A stretch of 64,000 nucleotides of DNA from positions 119,114 to 183,113 of the forward strand of contig CAJQUW010005783.1 of the NCBI GenBank assembly GCA_907163375.1, written 5' to 3'. The stretch's first letter is position 1. Each line of letters starts with the position of its first letter. Under the pieces are notes generated by a model. That model did not search any database. It had not been told where the DNA came from and saw nothing but the letters and a program-made list of their open reading frames with translations. Shown here piece by piece: positions 8,379-18,500 of this stretch. Both the position numbers and the translations under genes were made by a program. This DNA comes from Prostheceraeus crozeri. Its lineage: Eukaryota > Platyhelminthes > Polycladida > Euryleptidae.

Positions 8379-11300
8379 CGATTGTTCATGAATGAATCGT
8401 CTGGGGATCTGCACATTTCGTCTCAGCTTCGATCTGTAGTTTTCCGATGTCTGGGCTGCTGCTGCGGGCTGATGATGGTGAGCACTTGGATTAGAGGGTG
8501 AATGTGCATGTCTACTATGGTCCAAGTTCACGTTTGCAAATCGGCGAAGGTACCGGCGGTTTCTTCTTAGTACTCTTCCACTTTTCATTTTGATAAGGTA
8601 ATCGCGATGTCTCATCCTCTCCACGATGATTCCTTCTCTGTCCCATTTTTTTGAGAGCGAATCTTGGATGACTACTGACTCACCAAATTGAAGGTTAGAC
8701 AATGAATAGGCCGATTTGTTATAGGCATTTTCTATTTTCTTGTGAACCGAGTTTGCATTTTTTTCCATTTCTTCCGTTGTCTTCTGCCATCCCGGTGCGA
8801 AATTCCTTCTATGGGCCGGTAACGTATCACGCACTGGATGTCCATACACCATAATCGATGGGACACGGTTATCGTAAAGAGGCGTATTCTTGTACAATAG
8901 GATTGCCTCAGCTAACCTGTCCATATCCACTCCTCCTTCAGAACGAGTAGCTCCTCGAAGCATCTTCTTCACGGTCTTGACCGCTGCTTCGGCTCTTCCA
9001 TTACTCTGTGGATATGCCGGTGATGACGTCTTGTGCGTTACACCCCATCGCTGAAGAAAGTTTGAGAAGGAGGATGCCGCGAATTGTGGACCACCATCTG
9101 ACCAGAAGACTTGAGGAACTGCTGTTTGGCTCCGCAATTCGTTGATGAGCTTGCTGGTAGGGGCGTGGCTACCAATTCTACAGACTGTGGGCCATCCCGA
9201 ATAATTGTCTACCACGACCAACCACTTTTCACCACCATATTCAGCGAAATCGGCACTGATTTCCTCGAAGGCTCTGCTTGGCAATGGTCGCGTATGCAGA
9301 GGTTCCTTAGGCAAACTTGCTAAATACTCCTGGCACGGTCTACAGGATTTAGAGGCATTTTCAATGTCCTTGTCTATACCCGGCCACCATATGACCATCC
9401 TGGCTCTTTCTTTAAGCTTTGTCGTACCCATGTGTCCGTTTATCAAGCGATTAAGCATTTCTCGTCGCATTGACTTTGGTATCACGGTCCTTCGTCCGCA
9501 TACAATGAAGTCATCATCGATCGCCAAAGTTTCTTTCATGCACCAATACGGTCGCAGTTCGATAGGAACGTGTGATTTGACGCTTGGAAATCCTTTGAGT
9601 ATCAGGGCTTTCAAATCGCTATACTCTGAGTCGTTTTCTGCAGCCCTTTTCACCTCCAGCATCCTAGCGTCGAGTGTTGAGGCTTCAATCGCTTGAAGAG
9701 ATGCAGCTTTGTGCGCGTCCTCAATGCCCTCATCGGCGCTGGTTTCTTGGGTATGTGAGAGAGGTGCACGGGAGAGTGCATCAGCGTCGGTATTTTGCTT
9801 ACCGCTGATCCAAATGGCAGTGAAGTTGTACCTGTTGAGCTTGCTTTTCATTCTTTGAAGTCGCGGGTTCTCTACCTGGTCCAACGTGTAGGTGTTGAGT
9901 ATGGGAATCAGAGGCTTATGATCAGTGACAACATCGACGTGATTGAGGCCCTCCAAGAATGCACGGCATTTGTGGAATCCCCAACAGATAGCAAGCATCT
10001 CTAATTCGATCATTGCGTACCTTGTTTCAGTATCAGTAAGCGTACGTGATCCCGCTTGAACGATTCTCCACGACTCATCATCTTGACGTTGTCGGAGGAT
10101 GAATCCCAGACCATTCAGTCGAGATGCATCTGTGTGGAGACGAGTCTGCTTCTTAGGGTCAAAATAACTCACGATGGATGGCTCTCTCACCAGGGTTTCA
10201 CACACTTGGCGGAACGCTTCTTGGTGAACCGAGTCCCATGAAAACACTGTATTCTTCTTTAACAGCGGTTGGAGCGGAGTGCAAAGCTGAGTCACCTTGT
10301 CTGTGAAGTTGCTCACTTGGTTTACCAATCCGAAAAAGGATCGAATGTCGGTTTGATTTGTTGGAGTAGGGAAGTGTCTGATTGCTTGTAGTAGCGAGGG
10401 ATCAATAGAGTATCCATTTTGGCTGATGCGGAGACCTGCAAATGTCACTTCATTGGCAGCAAAAACGAACTTGTCAGGATTCAACGCAATTTGACGCTCG
10501 TCACAGCGTTGCAGAAATGCTCTGATATCATTGACATGCTGATCGTACGTTTCGCTAGCAATCAAACAATCATCGACGATATGGTAAGTTCGAGGTAGAT
10601 CTGCTAGTACTTCATCCATGCGTCGATTAAAATGTTCGGATATGGACGATATTCCGAAAGGCGCAGACTTATAGCAGTAGCGACCAAACGGAGTAATGAA
10701 TGTTGTCAGACGCTGACTCTCGCGGTCCATAGGAATTTGATGGTATCCTTTCAAGGCATCAACCACTGTGAAGTACCTGCACTTTGACAAATCAAGACTT
10801 GAAATGAGTTCGTATGCAGTTGGACTGACGTAGCGTTCACGAACAACATGTTTATTCAAGGCGCGGAAGTCAATGCACATTCTGATCTTCTCTCGGTCTT
10901 TCTTGAGCATCACCACAATAGGAGCACACCAACAAGTTGGTTCTGTCACTCTTTCAATAACACCAAGCTGTTCCAGCTCGTCCAATTCATCTTTCAGGAG
11001 AGGCTGTAATGGTAGCGATATTCGACGCGGCGCCGTGACACTGAACGGCTGAGCATCTGGTCTGAGATGAATGTTAAACACTTCACCCGTCATCTTACGA
11101 ATTGTCTTGTCAAACACACGTGGGTAACAGCTGATGAGATCCGACTTACTAGCTGGCACGTGATTGGTTGCCGGTGGAGAAGCTGTTACTGGCTCTGGAC
11201 GACTCGCTGAGGCGTGTGTCATCTGCGTGTAACCTTCACGAGCGCACTGAGTGCGACGCACACAACTTACGATGGCGGCGTCCTGCTGCGCACACACATG

Positions 11301-11732
11301 GAATGCTGGAAAGTCACGTGGGATAATGCCAAGTGCTTTGCATGTAGACCATTTCAAAATTAATGGCTCCCCTTTCAGTTCCCGAAACACATGAATTGTG
11401 GTGTTGACCGTAGTCTGTTGAAGAGAGATGTTGGCTGTGAAATTACCGATGCTGTCTGAGAAAGTTGTACGATTCGCTGCGGAGGTTTGAGTTAACGATT
11501 GCTTGTTGAGATCGCACACACGTAGTCCCAATTTCTGGAGAATATCCGGTCCGGCAGCGTCGATATTGGCTCCGGTATCGGGCATTGCACGAAGAGACAA
11601 GTCATTAACTTTTACTCTGATGAGCGGAGGTCTGTCGTCGACCGAAGGAGTTCGTATGACACTGATGATTGAAGCTACAACAGGCTTCTGCTGCTTTGAT
11701 GAAAACTGCTGTTTGGGGCGGGAGCGGCTCAT
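8376..11732 (-). CDS. pol: pol polyprotein (protease, RT, RNase H, integrase) of element 2
   Basis: The 1118-residue ORF is in the same frame as the gag segment upstream but separated from it by a TGA. Protease: MPDTGAN near residue 52. RT: the VVDALKGYHQ block, then a catalytic box reading IVDDCL near residue 386, where most relatives have YxDD. RNase H about 540-650 with HTDAS, ELEML and TDHKPL. Integrase: HHCC zinc domain near 755-795, then the DDE acids in ISADFAEY, SDGGPQ and NGRAEA. A basic tail with His/Pro-rich end follows. The length is typical for a Ty3 pol. The first in-frame Met here lies in the end of the zinc-knuckle region, so this start is probably not used; expression would need readthrough or a gag-pol fusion. 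Confidence 0.93.
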   Translation of the reverse strand: MSRSRPKQQFSSKQQKPVVASIISVIRTPSVDDRPPLIRVKVNDLSLRAMPDTGANIDAAGPDILQKLGLRVCDLNKQSLTQTSAANRTTFSDSIGNFTANISLQQTTVNTTIHVFRELKGEPLILKWSTCKALGIIPRDFPAFHVCAQQDAAIVSCVRRTQCAREGYTQMTHASASRPEPVTASPPATNHVPASKSDLISCYPRVFDKTIRKMTGEVFNIHLRPDAQPFSVTAPRRISLPLQPLLKDELDELEQLGVIERVTEPTCWCAPIVVMLKKDREKIRMCIDFRALNKHVVRERYVSPTAYELISSLDLSKCRYFTVVDALKGYHQIPMDRESQRLTTFITPFGRYCYKSAPFGISSISEHFNRRMDEVLADLPRTYHIVDDCLIASETYDQHVNDIRAFLQRCDERQIALNPDKFVFAANEVTFAGLRISQNGYSIDPSLLQAIRHFPTPTNQTDIRSFFGLVNQVSNFTDKVTQLCTPLQPLLKKNTVFSWDSVHQEAFRQVCETLVREPSIVSYFDPKKQTRLHTDASRLNGLGFILRQRQDDESWRIVQAGSRTLTDTETRYAMIELEMLAICWGFHKCRAFLEGLNHVDVVTDHKPLIPILNTYTLDQVENPRLQRMKSKLNRYNFTAIWISGKQNTDADALSRAPLSHTQETSADEGIEDAHKAASLQAIEASTLDARMLEVKRAAENDSEYSDLKALILKGFPSVKSHVPIELRPYWCMKETLAIDDDFIVCGRRTVIPKSMRREMLNRLINGHMGTTKLKERARMVIWWPGIDKDIENASKSCRPCQEYLASLPKEPLHTRPLPSRAFEEISADFAEYGGEKWLVVVDNYSGWPTVCRIGSHAPTSKLINELRSQTAVPQVFWSDGGPQFAASSFSNFLQRWGVTHKTSSPAYPQSNGRAEAAVKTVKKMLRGATRSEGGVDMDRLAEAILLYKNTPLYDNRVPSIMVYGHPVRDTLPAHRRNFAPGWQKTTEEMEKNANSVHKKIENAYNKSAYSLSNLQFGESVVIQDSLSKKWDREGIIVERMRHRDYLIKMKSGRVLRRNRRYLRRFANVNLDHSRHAHSPSNPSAHHHQPAAAAQTSENYRSKLRRNVQIPRRFIHEQS

Positions 11733-12495
11733 CTTCGAGAAATGTCCGATCTTAGAGCATGATCGACATTTCTTCTCCTTAGCAGGGCACTTATCACGAT
11801 CGCGAGCGTGAATCAGGCCACATCAATTGCAATGCTGACCTTCGATTGGTTTGGGTTGTCGCATTTGTTTGGCTCGTCTGTGAGCAGAGGTTGCGGTCGC
11901 TAGGTTGACCGTGGAAGGCTGGTCTAGAGCCCGCTTGTCACGTTTAGCGGCTTCTTCAGCTTCGCCAATATCTCTAGCCTGGGACAATGTAAGCGATGAC
12001 CCAGCTAAGATAAGTTTCTGCACGACATCAGGATCAGCTGCACCAAGAACAATTTGATTTCGTAATTGTATGTCCTCGCACTTCGGACAGCATTTAGGGA
12101 AGTTGCAACGTCTGGCTAGATCTTGTAACTCGACCAACCAGTCGTTAAATGGTTCACTGTCACGTTGAGTACGGCGAAAAAAATGTCTAATCCACACGAT
12201 CTCATTGATATTGCCTTTGATGTAACGTTCAAGAGCACGGATAATTTCGTCGACATTTCTGATGAGCCGCAGGAAGAGAAAGGTTTCTGATGACTCGAAG
12301 TGTAGCGTAGGAAAGGCTTTTGTGTAGAGCGTCAAGTCGCATTGCTGCTCGTTCCGTGGCATCCGTGATGCTTGAAATACCGGACAAACGTTCGAATGCA
12401 CTCCATTTTAGACACCAGTCGTCAAACAGGTCGCGATCAGTCTCAATGTCAAATTTTGGTCCGTCCTTACGCAGTTGGAAGGAATGCGACGCCAT
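11733..12495 (-). pseudogene. gag: gag of element 2, one frameshift and one in-frame TGA
   Basis: The N-terminal 88 codons start at an ATG whose A is the last base of the 5' LTR. The rest is in another frame and runs to a TGA at 11823-11825; the two meet at about 12255-12290, consistent with one indel. The body has the RNA-packaging gag pattern (FNDWLVELQDLARRC, then a helical segment around LILAGSSLT). After the TGA the same frame continues with cysteine/histidine pairs (one CX2C interrupted by the TGA itself, then CRSCSKIGH) before reaching protease. The TGA therefore sits inside the first of two zinc knuckles. It could be a CpG-decayed arginine codon or a readthrough site. Confidence 0.82.
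12477..12494 (-). promoter_or_regulatory. primer-binding site of element 2
   Basis: Directly after the 5' LTR (minus strand) the sequence reads TGGCGTCGCATTCC, with the TGG expected to pair with a tRNA CCA end. There is no spacer. I cannot assign the tRNA. The site doubles as the first codons of gag. Confidence 0.6.
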
Positions 12496-12700
12496 GTTCT
12501 ATTGTAGATTTGTATATGGCCAACTCGTAAGACAAAACAACCACTTGTGAGCGCAGTCAGGCGCAGTGTGTTTTTTATTTAAACTCACACCGTATATATT
12601 GCATGAATAGAGAGATACATTCCTATTCTCAATTATGACATTTTATATCTACTTATTATGTATTGAGTAGCTGCTTACTATAGAATCTTACTATATAGCA
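12495..12700 (-). repeat. 5' LTR of element 2
   Basis: Direct repeat of 8145-8350. It is followed on the plus strand by CTTAG, the right half of the probable target duplication. Confidence 0.93.
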
Positions 12701-12705
12701 CTTAG

Positions 12706-13559
12706 AGTTTAATTACTTCAGTACCAGTAGAGCAATCTGATTTCATTCAGATGCTATACATATAAAAATCTGACTGAGTCTTATTAATATGTTTGCATGT
12801 TTTTCAGGAAACTTTTTTTAAAAGGATGATGCTACAGGCCAACTTCGACACAAAGTCACATCATTGGTCGTCTAACCTGCTAGCAATTCACGACAATCAT
12901 TTGAAAAAAATCCTCTCGCAAAAGTATGGGAATTTTGATATCAAAAGACTGACTACAGGCATGTTCAAAATTGTAATTCTTTTGTATGTTATGGTCCATT
13001 TTTCGCTTATATAATTTAAATGTATGTAGTCCCATTTTATCGATGGGTCACTGTCAGAGGATTTTGGCTCGATGTGGCCTGATCTGTAATATAGTTTGTG
13101 CGGGACATGTTCAAATTAATTTCACTTCCCCTGAACGAACTGCGTCGCTCGTGATAGGCATTGCAAATTGTTACAGCCACAAAAATGATGAATGACAGCA
13201 TCAGTAGCTAAGTAGTTAATTGTAAAACGCCTTCAATTTCAGGCAAATGACATGATATACAATGATAATGACCTTAATACTTATATATTACAAAATAAAT
13301 TCCAGAGAAGCATGGCATAATTCATGTAAGTGCAGATGCTTTATACCATCAATTGTGATCGTTGCTATAAACTTACATGCGCAATTAAAGATTGGACATA
13401 AGTGAGCATGTTTGATATCCATATGTCATATTTGAGTGCTTGATGCATAGGCCCTATGTCAATTTGACGTTCTTTGCATCAATTATCTTCAACTTCATCA
13501 ATAATAATTTTAGTGCAGTTCATCGGTCTCATTTGATGGTGATATTTTATCTCTTTACA
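12706..13559. other. intergenic stretch, nothing recognised
   Basis: AT-rich, with short frames only and no motif I can support. Confidence 0.55.
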
Positions 13560-13840
13560 TTTTTATAGAGAGCTTTAGTTACCTCACACTTGCTTTGCTG
13601 CCATTGCTTGAAGCGCAACTTCTTTTCTTTGTCAGCGCTTTCCACTTCCGAATTCCACCATCAGGTCTCTCTTATGCCTGCCCAGCCTTTGCTGCGACCA
13701 CACTCTTTTTCAGCACAGTGTATCCAAGCTGTCTTCATCCTGCTCCACTCCACGTCAAATGTATTTTGGTCTGTAATATGTCCTTCATGGTTCATAACCT
13801 CCTTGTTAAAGTGCATGGTTAAAGTGCAACTCCACAATGA
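13560..13840 (-). pseudogene. RTE-like non-LTR retrotransposon remnant (endonuclease-RT linker)
   Basis: Read on the minus strand this encodes a stretch with CGRSKGW, then an in-frame TGA, then WWNSEVE and KEKKLRFKQWQ. This order (a Cys-Gly-Arg-Thr/Ser-Lys motif, a Trp-Trp-Asn motif, then a Lys-rich helix) is typical of the linker between endonuclease and RT in RTE/BovB-like elements. Neither flanking domain is preserved, and the TGA stands where a tryptophan is usual. It is a small, old fragment. Confidence 0.55.
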
Positions 13841-14249
13841 ACTCAGAATGCTAACGCATGTACAATGTGCCATATACATATTTACATCGTGCTGAAAACG
13901 AAAGATAAAACGTCTAGAACACTGTAAACTATTGACTGACAATTGACAGACATTTATCCTACAAAATCTATTTTGTCGGTTTTTGTTAGTTCTTGTAGGA
14001 TGATTGTCACTGAACACCTACAATATCTGACAAAAAGCGACAAAATGAATAGCAATGAATTATAGCTTAAATTTAATAAAAAAATGTGGGTATTTAATTA
14101 TATTATGTCAAATTAAATCATGGTTTTTCCGCACAGCAATACAGGTTGCCCAAGAGTCAAGCAATCACTAATCGAAAAAATCAATCAATATTCAGCAGTT
14201 TTTGTTTAATTAATATGCGTACAAAACAACTGTTTCGATTATGTAATAG
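13841..14249. other. intergenic stretch, nothing recognised
   Basis: AT-rich sequence without motifs. It contains only the frame upstream of the candidate zinc-finger exon. Confidence 0.5.
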
Positions 14250-14354
14250 AAAAATGTCGACCTGGGAATTACGATGCAAAGATTGTGGAAATGTATATCG
14301 ACGGAAATACAACTTTTATTTACATTGTCATGAACATATTGCAGAGAAAGGGAG
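14250..14354 (+). CDS. candidate exon encoding one C2H2 zinc finger
   Basis: An open stretch beginning with an ATG at 14254 encodes LRCKDCGNVYRRKYNFYLHC followed by HEH, fitting a single C2H2 finger (C-x2-C-x12-H-x3-H) with the aromatic and leucine in the right places. The block is bounded by an AG (14248-14249) and by a good donor, AG|GTAAGA, at 14355. Single-finger exons of this kind occur in alternatively spliced BTB/zinc-finger transcription factors of invertebrates. No partner exon is identifiable here, the acceptor has a poor pyrimidine tract, and it could be an orphan or a chance match. Confidence 0.38.
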
Positions 14355-14360
14355 GTAAGA

Positions 14361-15175
14361 GAATTCAGATATTCGTGGAAAAATAAATAACTTGGTTTGA
14401 TATGAGGAATGGAGACACTAAATTACAAATAGCACCAATATTTTCTTATTTCAGTTAGATGTTATGATCTCTGCTCGTAAAGAATTAATGACTATGTTTT
14501 GAATATTTACTACATCATTCAAGAAAAGGGCTATGACTTCTTAGTAGTTCTCCGATAATTGTACTTCGCTAATCAAACAGCTTTTATATGGATACCGTGT
14601 CTGACATGAAAACTTTTGTCAACATTGGATTAATTTATCAGTTTAATTCTCAGTTATCTGTAAATCAATATATAGGTCTCCTTTCATTGAAAATCAACCT
14701 TAAATGTTGGATCTTTTTATGCATGAGCATTAAAATTAAATTAACGTGTCATAAAATATTTGATTTCGAAAGACAGCTGATAGTCGTCCTCAGATGATCA
14801 TTGACAAGATAATTCATTGAGAGGCACATTGCGGCTCTGATTATTGAAGTTCTATTTATAGATTAGCGCTCCCATAAGTAGATCTTGAAACACATCAAAT
14901 GAGGTCATTAAATAAGCAATTTAACCTGCTACGGATTTACTGCTACAGCATGTTTTCCTTTGCTTCTGTGATTACTTTATCTACACGGTTGGCCATTTGT
15001 TTGACTCAGTGTTCTGACAAGTAAGTCATGATTCATGGACGGTTCATGAAACAAGGTGACAGAGCTAACACTGAGAAGCATGGATGGATTTGTCTTTGAA
15101 ATGATATTGAAATTTCCTCTGTTGTCATACAAGCATAGACGTCGCTATGTTATTGTATTGTTACTTCAGGTCGTG
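14361..15175. other. intergenic stretch, nothing recognised
   Basis: Short frames only. It ends at the ACACG target site of the next element. Confidence 0.55.
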
Positions 15176-15180
15176 ACACG

Positions 15181-15395
15181 TGTGCCGGTCTTACCACCGG
15201 TAATAACTAACAAGTATGATACATGCGTTTAATGGAGAATACGCTTTTTTAGCATTGCGAAAACATAGTTGATTTTATTTCAGGAAATTCACAAGCTCAA
15301 ACAAATATGGAAGAGTACAAGTAAATAGACACACTCAAACACATGAGACATAGTTATGTAATTAAATCAGAATGGCTTTAATAGCCATCGGCACA
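15181..15395 (-). repeat. 3' LTR of element 3
   Basis: Nearly identical to 19560-19774 and preceded by ACACG. Its U3 end in the element sense contains a short inverted repeat, GGCTATTAAAGCC. Confidence 0.96.
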
Positions 15396-15408
15396 CTCCC
15401 CCCTTTGT
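15396..15408 (-). promoter_or_regulatory. polypurine tract of element 3
   Basis: Read on the minus strand, AAAGGGGGGAG abuts the TG of the 3' LTR. Confidence 0.8.
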
Positions 15409-15530
15409 TTGGGAAAATAAATGTTCAAGCGAGGGGATGGCCAAAAGTTCGATAATCTTATCTCCAGATAGGTTCGAGAGGTGAACCAGAATCATGGAGA
15501 GCAAAAATGCCTTACCCAAACGAATCACCA

Positions 15531-18500
15531 TTATGGAGTACACTCAGTCTCGTAATCGTTCAGATACCGCGGTCGGTTCCGCGTTCTCCTCGGCCGTTCT
15601 CCTTGGTTTTCTCCTCGATTGTTCGTGGGCATCGGATGGAGCACACTTCGTTCGCGTACTGTACCTCCACTTCTCCAGGGAGTAGTAGTAACAGGTAGCG
15701 ACGAACTACCAACGCCGATCGCACTGTTAGATGAACCGTCAGGCGAGAAACTCGGCTCAACCGCCTCGTATGCCGTTTCAAGATATCGATCTTCGGTATC
15801 TCGGCATTCCTTGTATCTCGGCTTCATATTCGATTGTTTAAGAACGGAAGTACGCCCTCCGGGATACTGGACACGATAAGAGGTGTCTCCTACAGTCTCT
15901 GTGACTTCACCAGGGTGCTCGTAATCTTCCCCGCTACCTCTTCGAGTGTAAACCTTCTGTCCTATATCGTAGTTTCTAGTGATGCCTTTCCTCCCCGCAT
16001 AACGCTTGGAAAGACTCCGCGCCTTCACCTCTATCACTTCACCTCGGGTGGACAAGTACGATATCATCTCTCTTCCTAGCAATCGGCTAGCTGGTGTCTT
16101 CCCGGTAGACTCATTGAATGTGCTGCGGATATCGTACAAAGCTTTCTGTAGCCTACGCTCAAACGAAACCTGTGGACAAGACAACTTCATCTTAGCCAGT
16201 CTAGACTTCAAGGTTCGATGCATCCTTTCAACAGTGCCATTGGCCTGAGGATAATAAACCGACGAGAAGTGGTGAGAAACTCCGCAAGTTCTCAAAAATC
16301 CTTCGAATTCCGTGCTCCTAAAAGTTGCCCCGTTATCAGAGATAACTCTCTCGGGCATTCCGAACAACGCAAAGATCCTTCTCAGCTCCATAACAACCTG
16401 GCGGGAGCTACCATTTGGTATCTGGACCGCAAAAGGATATCTCGAAAACAAATCAATAACTGTCAGAAGCACATTCCCTTCGGTGGACTCACTAGGGCCA
16501 GTCAGATCAATAGCAACGGCCTTCCACGACTCCTCCTCCTTGTCAGCTACAGGGACCGGTCGAGACTTATCGGGAAACCCATTTCGTGAACAAGCATCCC
16601 ATCGATCACAATACTCCTTGATGTCGTGAGCTAGCCCAGGCCAGTATACAATGGATCTAAGGGCGGCTTTCATTTTACTGATGCCAATGTGGCCCTGATG
16701 ATACTCAACAAGCAGCTTATGACGAAGACTACTAGGCACGACCAAAGTATCTCCTTTGAAGATAAGAAATCTATCACCTATCCATTTGACAGACAGGCTG
16801 TCACGAAGTGCTGAAAAGTTTCCGAGTTCTTTCAAGTCGATCCCTCTCCACTGTTTGGAGATAGCCTTAGCTACCCGACATAACTCCGGATCCATCACTG
16901 ACTTCTCAGCGACCTCTGAAAATTGTATCGGGATGACATCACTGAGAAAACAGAGCGTTACTTCTTCTCTCTCGCCTTCCGTTGCCTCTGTGGAACTAAC
17001 TGGATTTCGAGACAAAGCGTCGGCCAGCACGTTATCCTTTCCTTTAATGTGCTCGAAGGAAAACACATATGATTGCATGTTTATGATCCATCTCCTTAAC
17101 CGCATAGACAGAGAGTCGACAGGTTTCTCGAAAAGACTCAATAGTGGCAAGTGGTCGGTTTGAACCTTGAAAGTACGTCCAATGAGAAAATTCCTAAACC
17201 TGTTAAGCGCAAACAAGACCCCAAGGCATTCCTTTTCGACTTGCGAATATCTCTTTTCTGTGTCTGTAAGGCTACGCGAGGCAAACATGACTGTCTTCCC
17301 TTTCTGCAACAAGACTCCTCCCAAACCATGTCCGGATGCGTCACTTTGTACAATAACCTCCTCATCAGGTCGAAAAAATCTACGTACATGTATATCCTTC
17401 ACCGCTGCCTTTAATCTACCGAAAGCTATTTCATCCGTTTCCCGCCAGCTCCATGTTTCCTGAGACAAAGATTGCCATAACGGCTGTAGTAGAGTACTAC
17501 AATGTGGAACGTTTGAGTGACATACGTAGGCTGCTAGGCCTAGAAAGGAACGCAACGAAGCGGCACTCTCAGGGGCAGGCGTGCCCAGCAGATCATCAAT
17601 TAGCTTCCTCGAAACCATAACCCCCGACTGAGACCATGAATATCCGATAAATTCAACTGAAGATTGGTGGAAAGAACACTTAGCCTGATTTAGTTTGACG
17701 CCCATATCATCGATCCTAGTGAGAACTTTGTCGAGCATAGCTTCAGATTCATGCTTCGATTCGGCGAAAATAAGTACATCATCCAGATAACACACTGCAT
17801 TCGGTATGTCTGACAAAACGTCCGACATGAACCTCTGGAAGATTTCGGGTGATGACGAGAGACCAAACGGCAGTTTGTTAAAACGAAAACGACCAAACGG
17901 AGTAGAGAATGTGAGAACCTCACGACTGTTCTTGGCGACCGGTATTTGCCAAAATCCGTTCCGACAATCAAGTTTAGAGAAAAAGGAAGCCTTCTGAACA
18001 CGACTCATCAGCTCTTCAACCGTAGGCATCTGCAGCTCAGGCCTTTTCACATGTTTGTTGACGTACCTGAAATCGACACAAAGTCTCACGTCACCTGACT
18101 TCTTGTAGCCTACTACAATAGGTGAACACCAGTCGCTTGGTTCCTCAACCTCCTCAATGACACCTTCCCGCACCATCTTCTGCAATTCAGCCTGCACGGG
18201 CTCGCGTAGAGCAATAGGAAGTCTACGAGCAGGAAAAGATCGTGGCACAGCGTCATCTTTCAGAACGACCTGGCAAGCTCTAGACATAGGAACACAACTT
18301 GGACCCTCGAAAACGGAAGATACCACCATGACCTCGTTTTCAGTACGGATAATACCCAGACCCTGGCATAAAGCGAAACTCAGCAATGCTGGACCGTCCT
18401 CTTCACAAACATAAAACTCAGATGAAATGCTCTTAGTCTTGTAGGTGACCTTCAAATGAACGGTACCTAAGCAATTCAACTGCTTTTTGCCGTAAGCCTT

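Larger units (their letters stand above)
8145..12700 (-). mobile_element. complete Ty3-type LTR retrotransposon, element 2
   Basis: Two direct repeats of 206 bp (TG...CA) bound the element and differ at 4 positions that I could find (about 98% identity), so insertion is fairly recent. The flanking pentamers are CTTAT on the left and CTTAG on the right, a 4/5-matching target duplication of the size usual for Ty3 elements. Read on the minus strand the order is LTR, primer-binding site, gag, protease, RT, RNase H, integrase, polypurine tract, LTR. Gag is broken by a frameshift near 12270 and separated from pol by an in-frame TGA; the 1118-residue pol is otherwise open. Confidence 0.95.

Noticed and set aside
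9111..11811. Plus-strand frames up to 163 codons within element 2
   Set aside because: They lie antisense to the motif-rich pol frame and have no recognisable domain.
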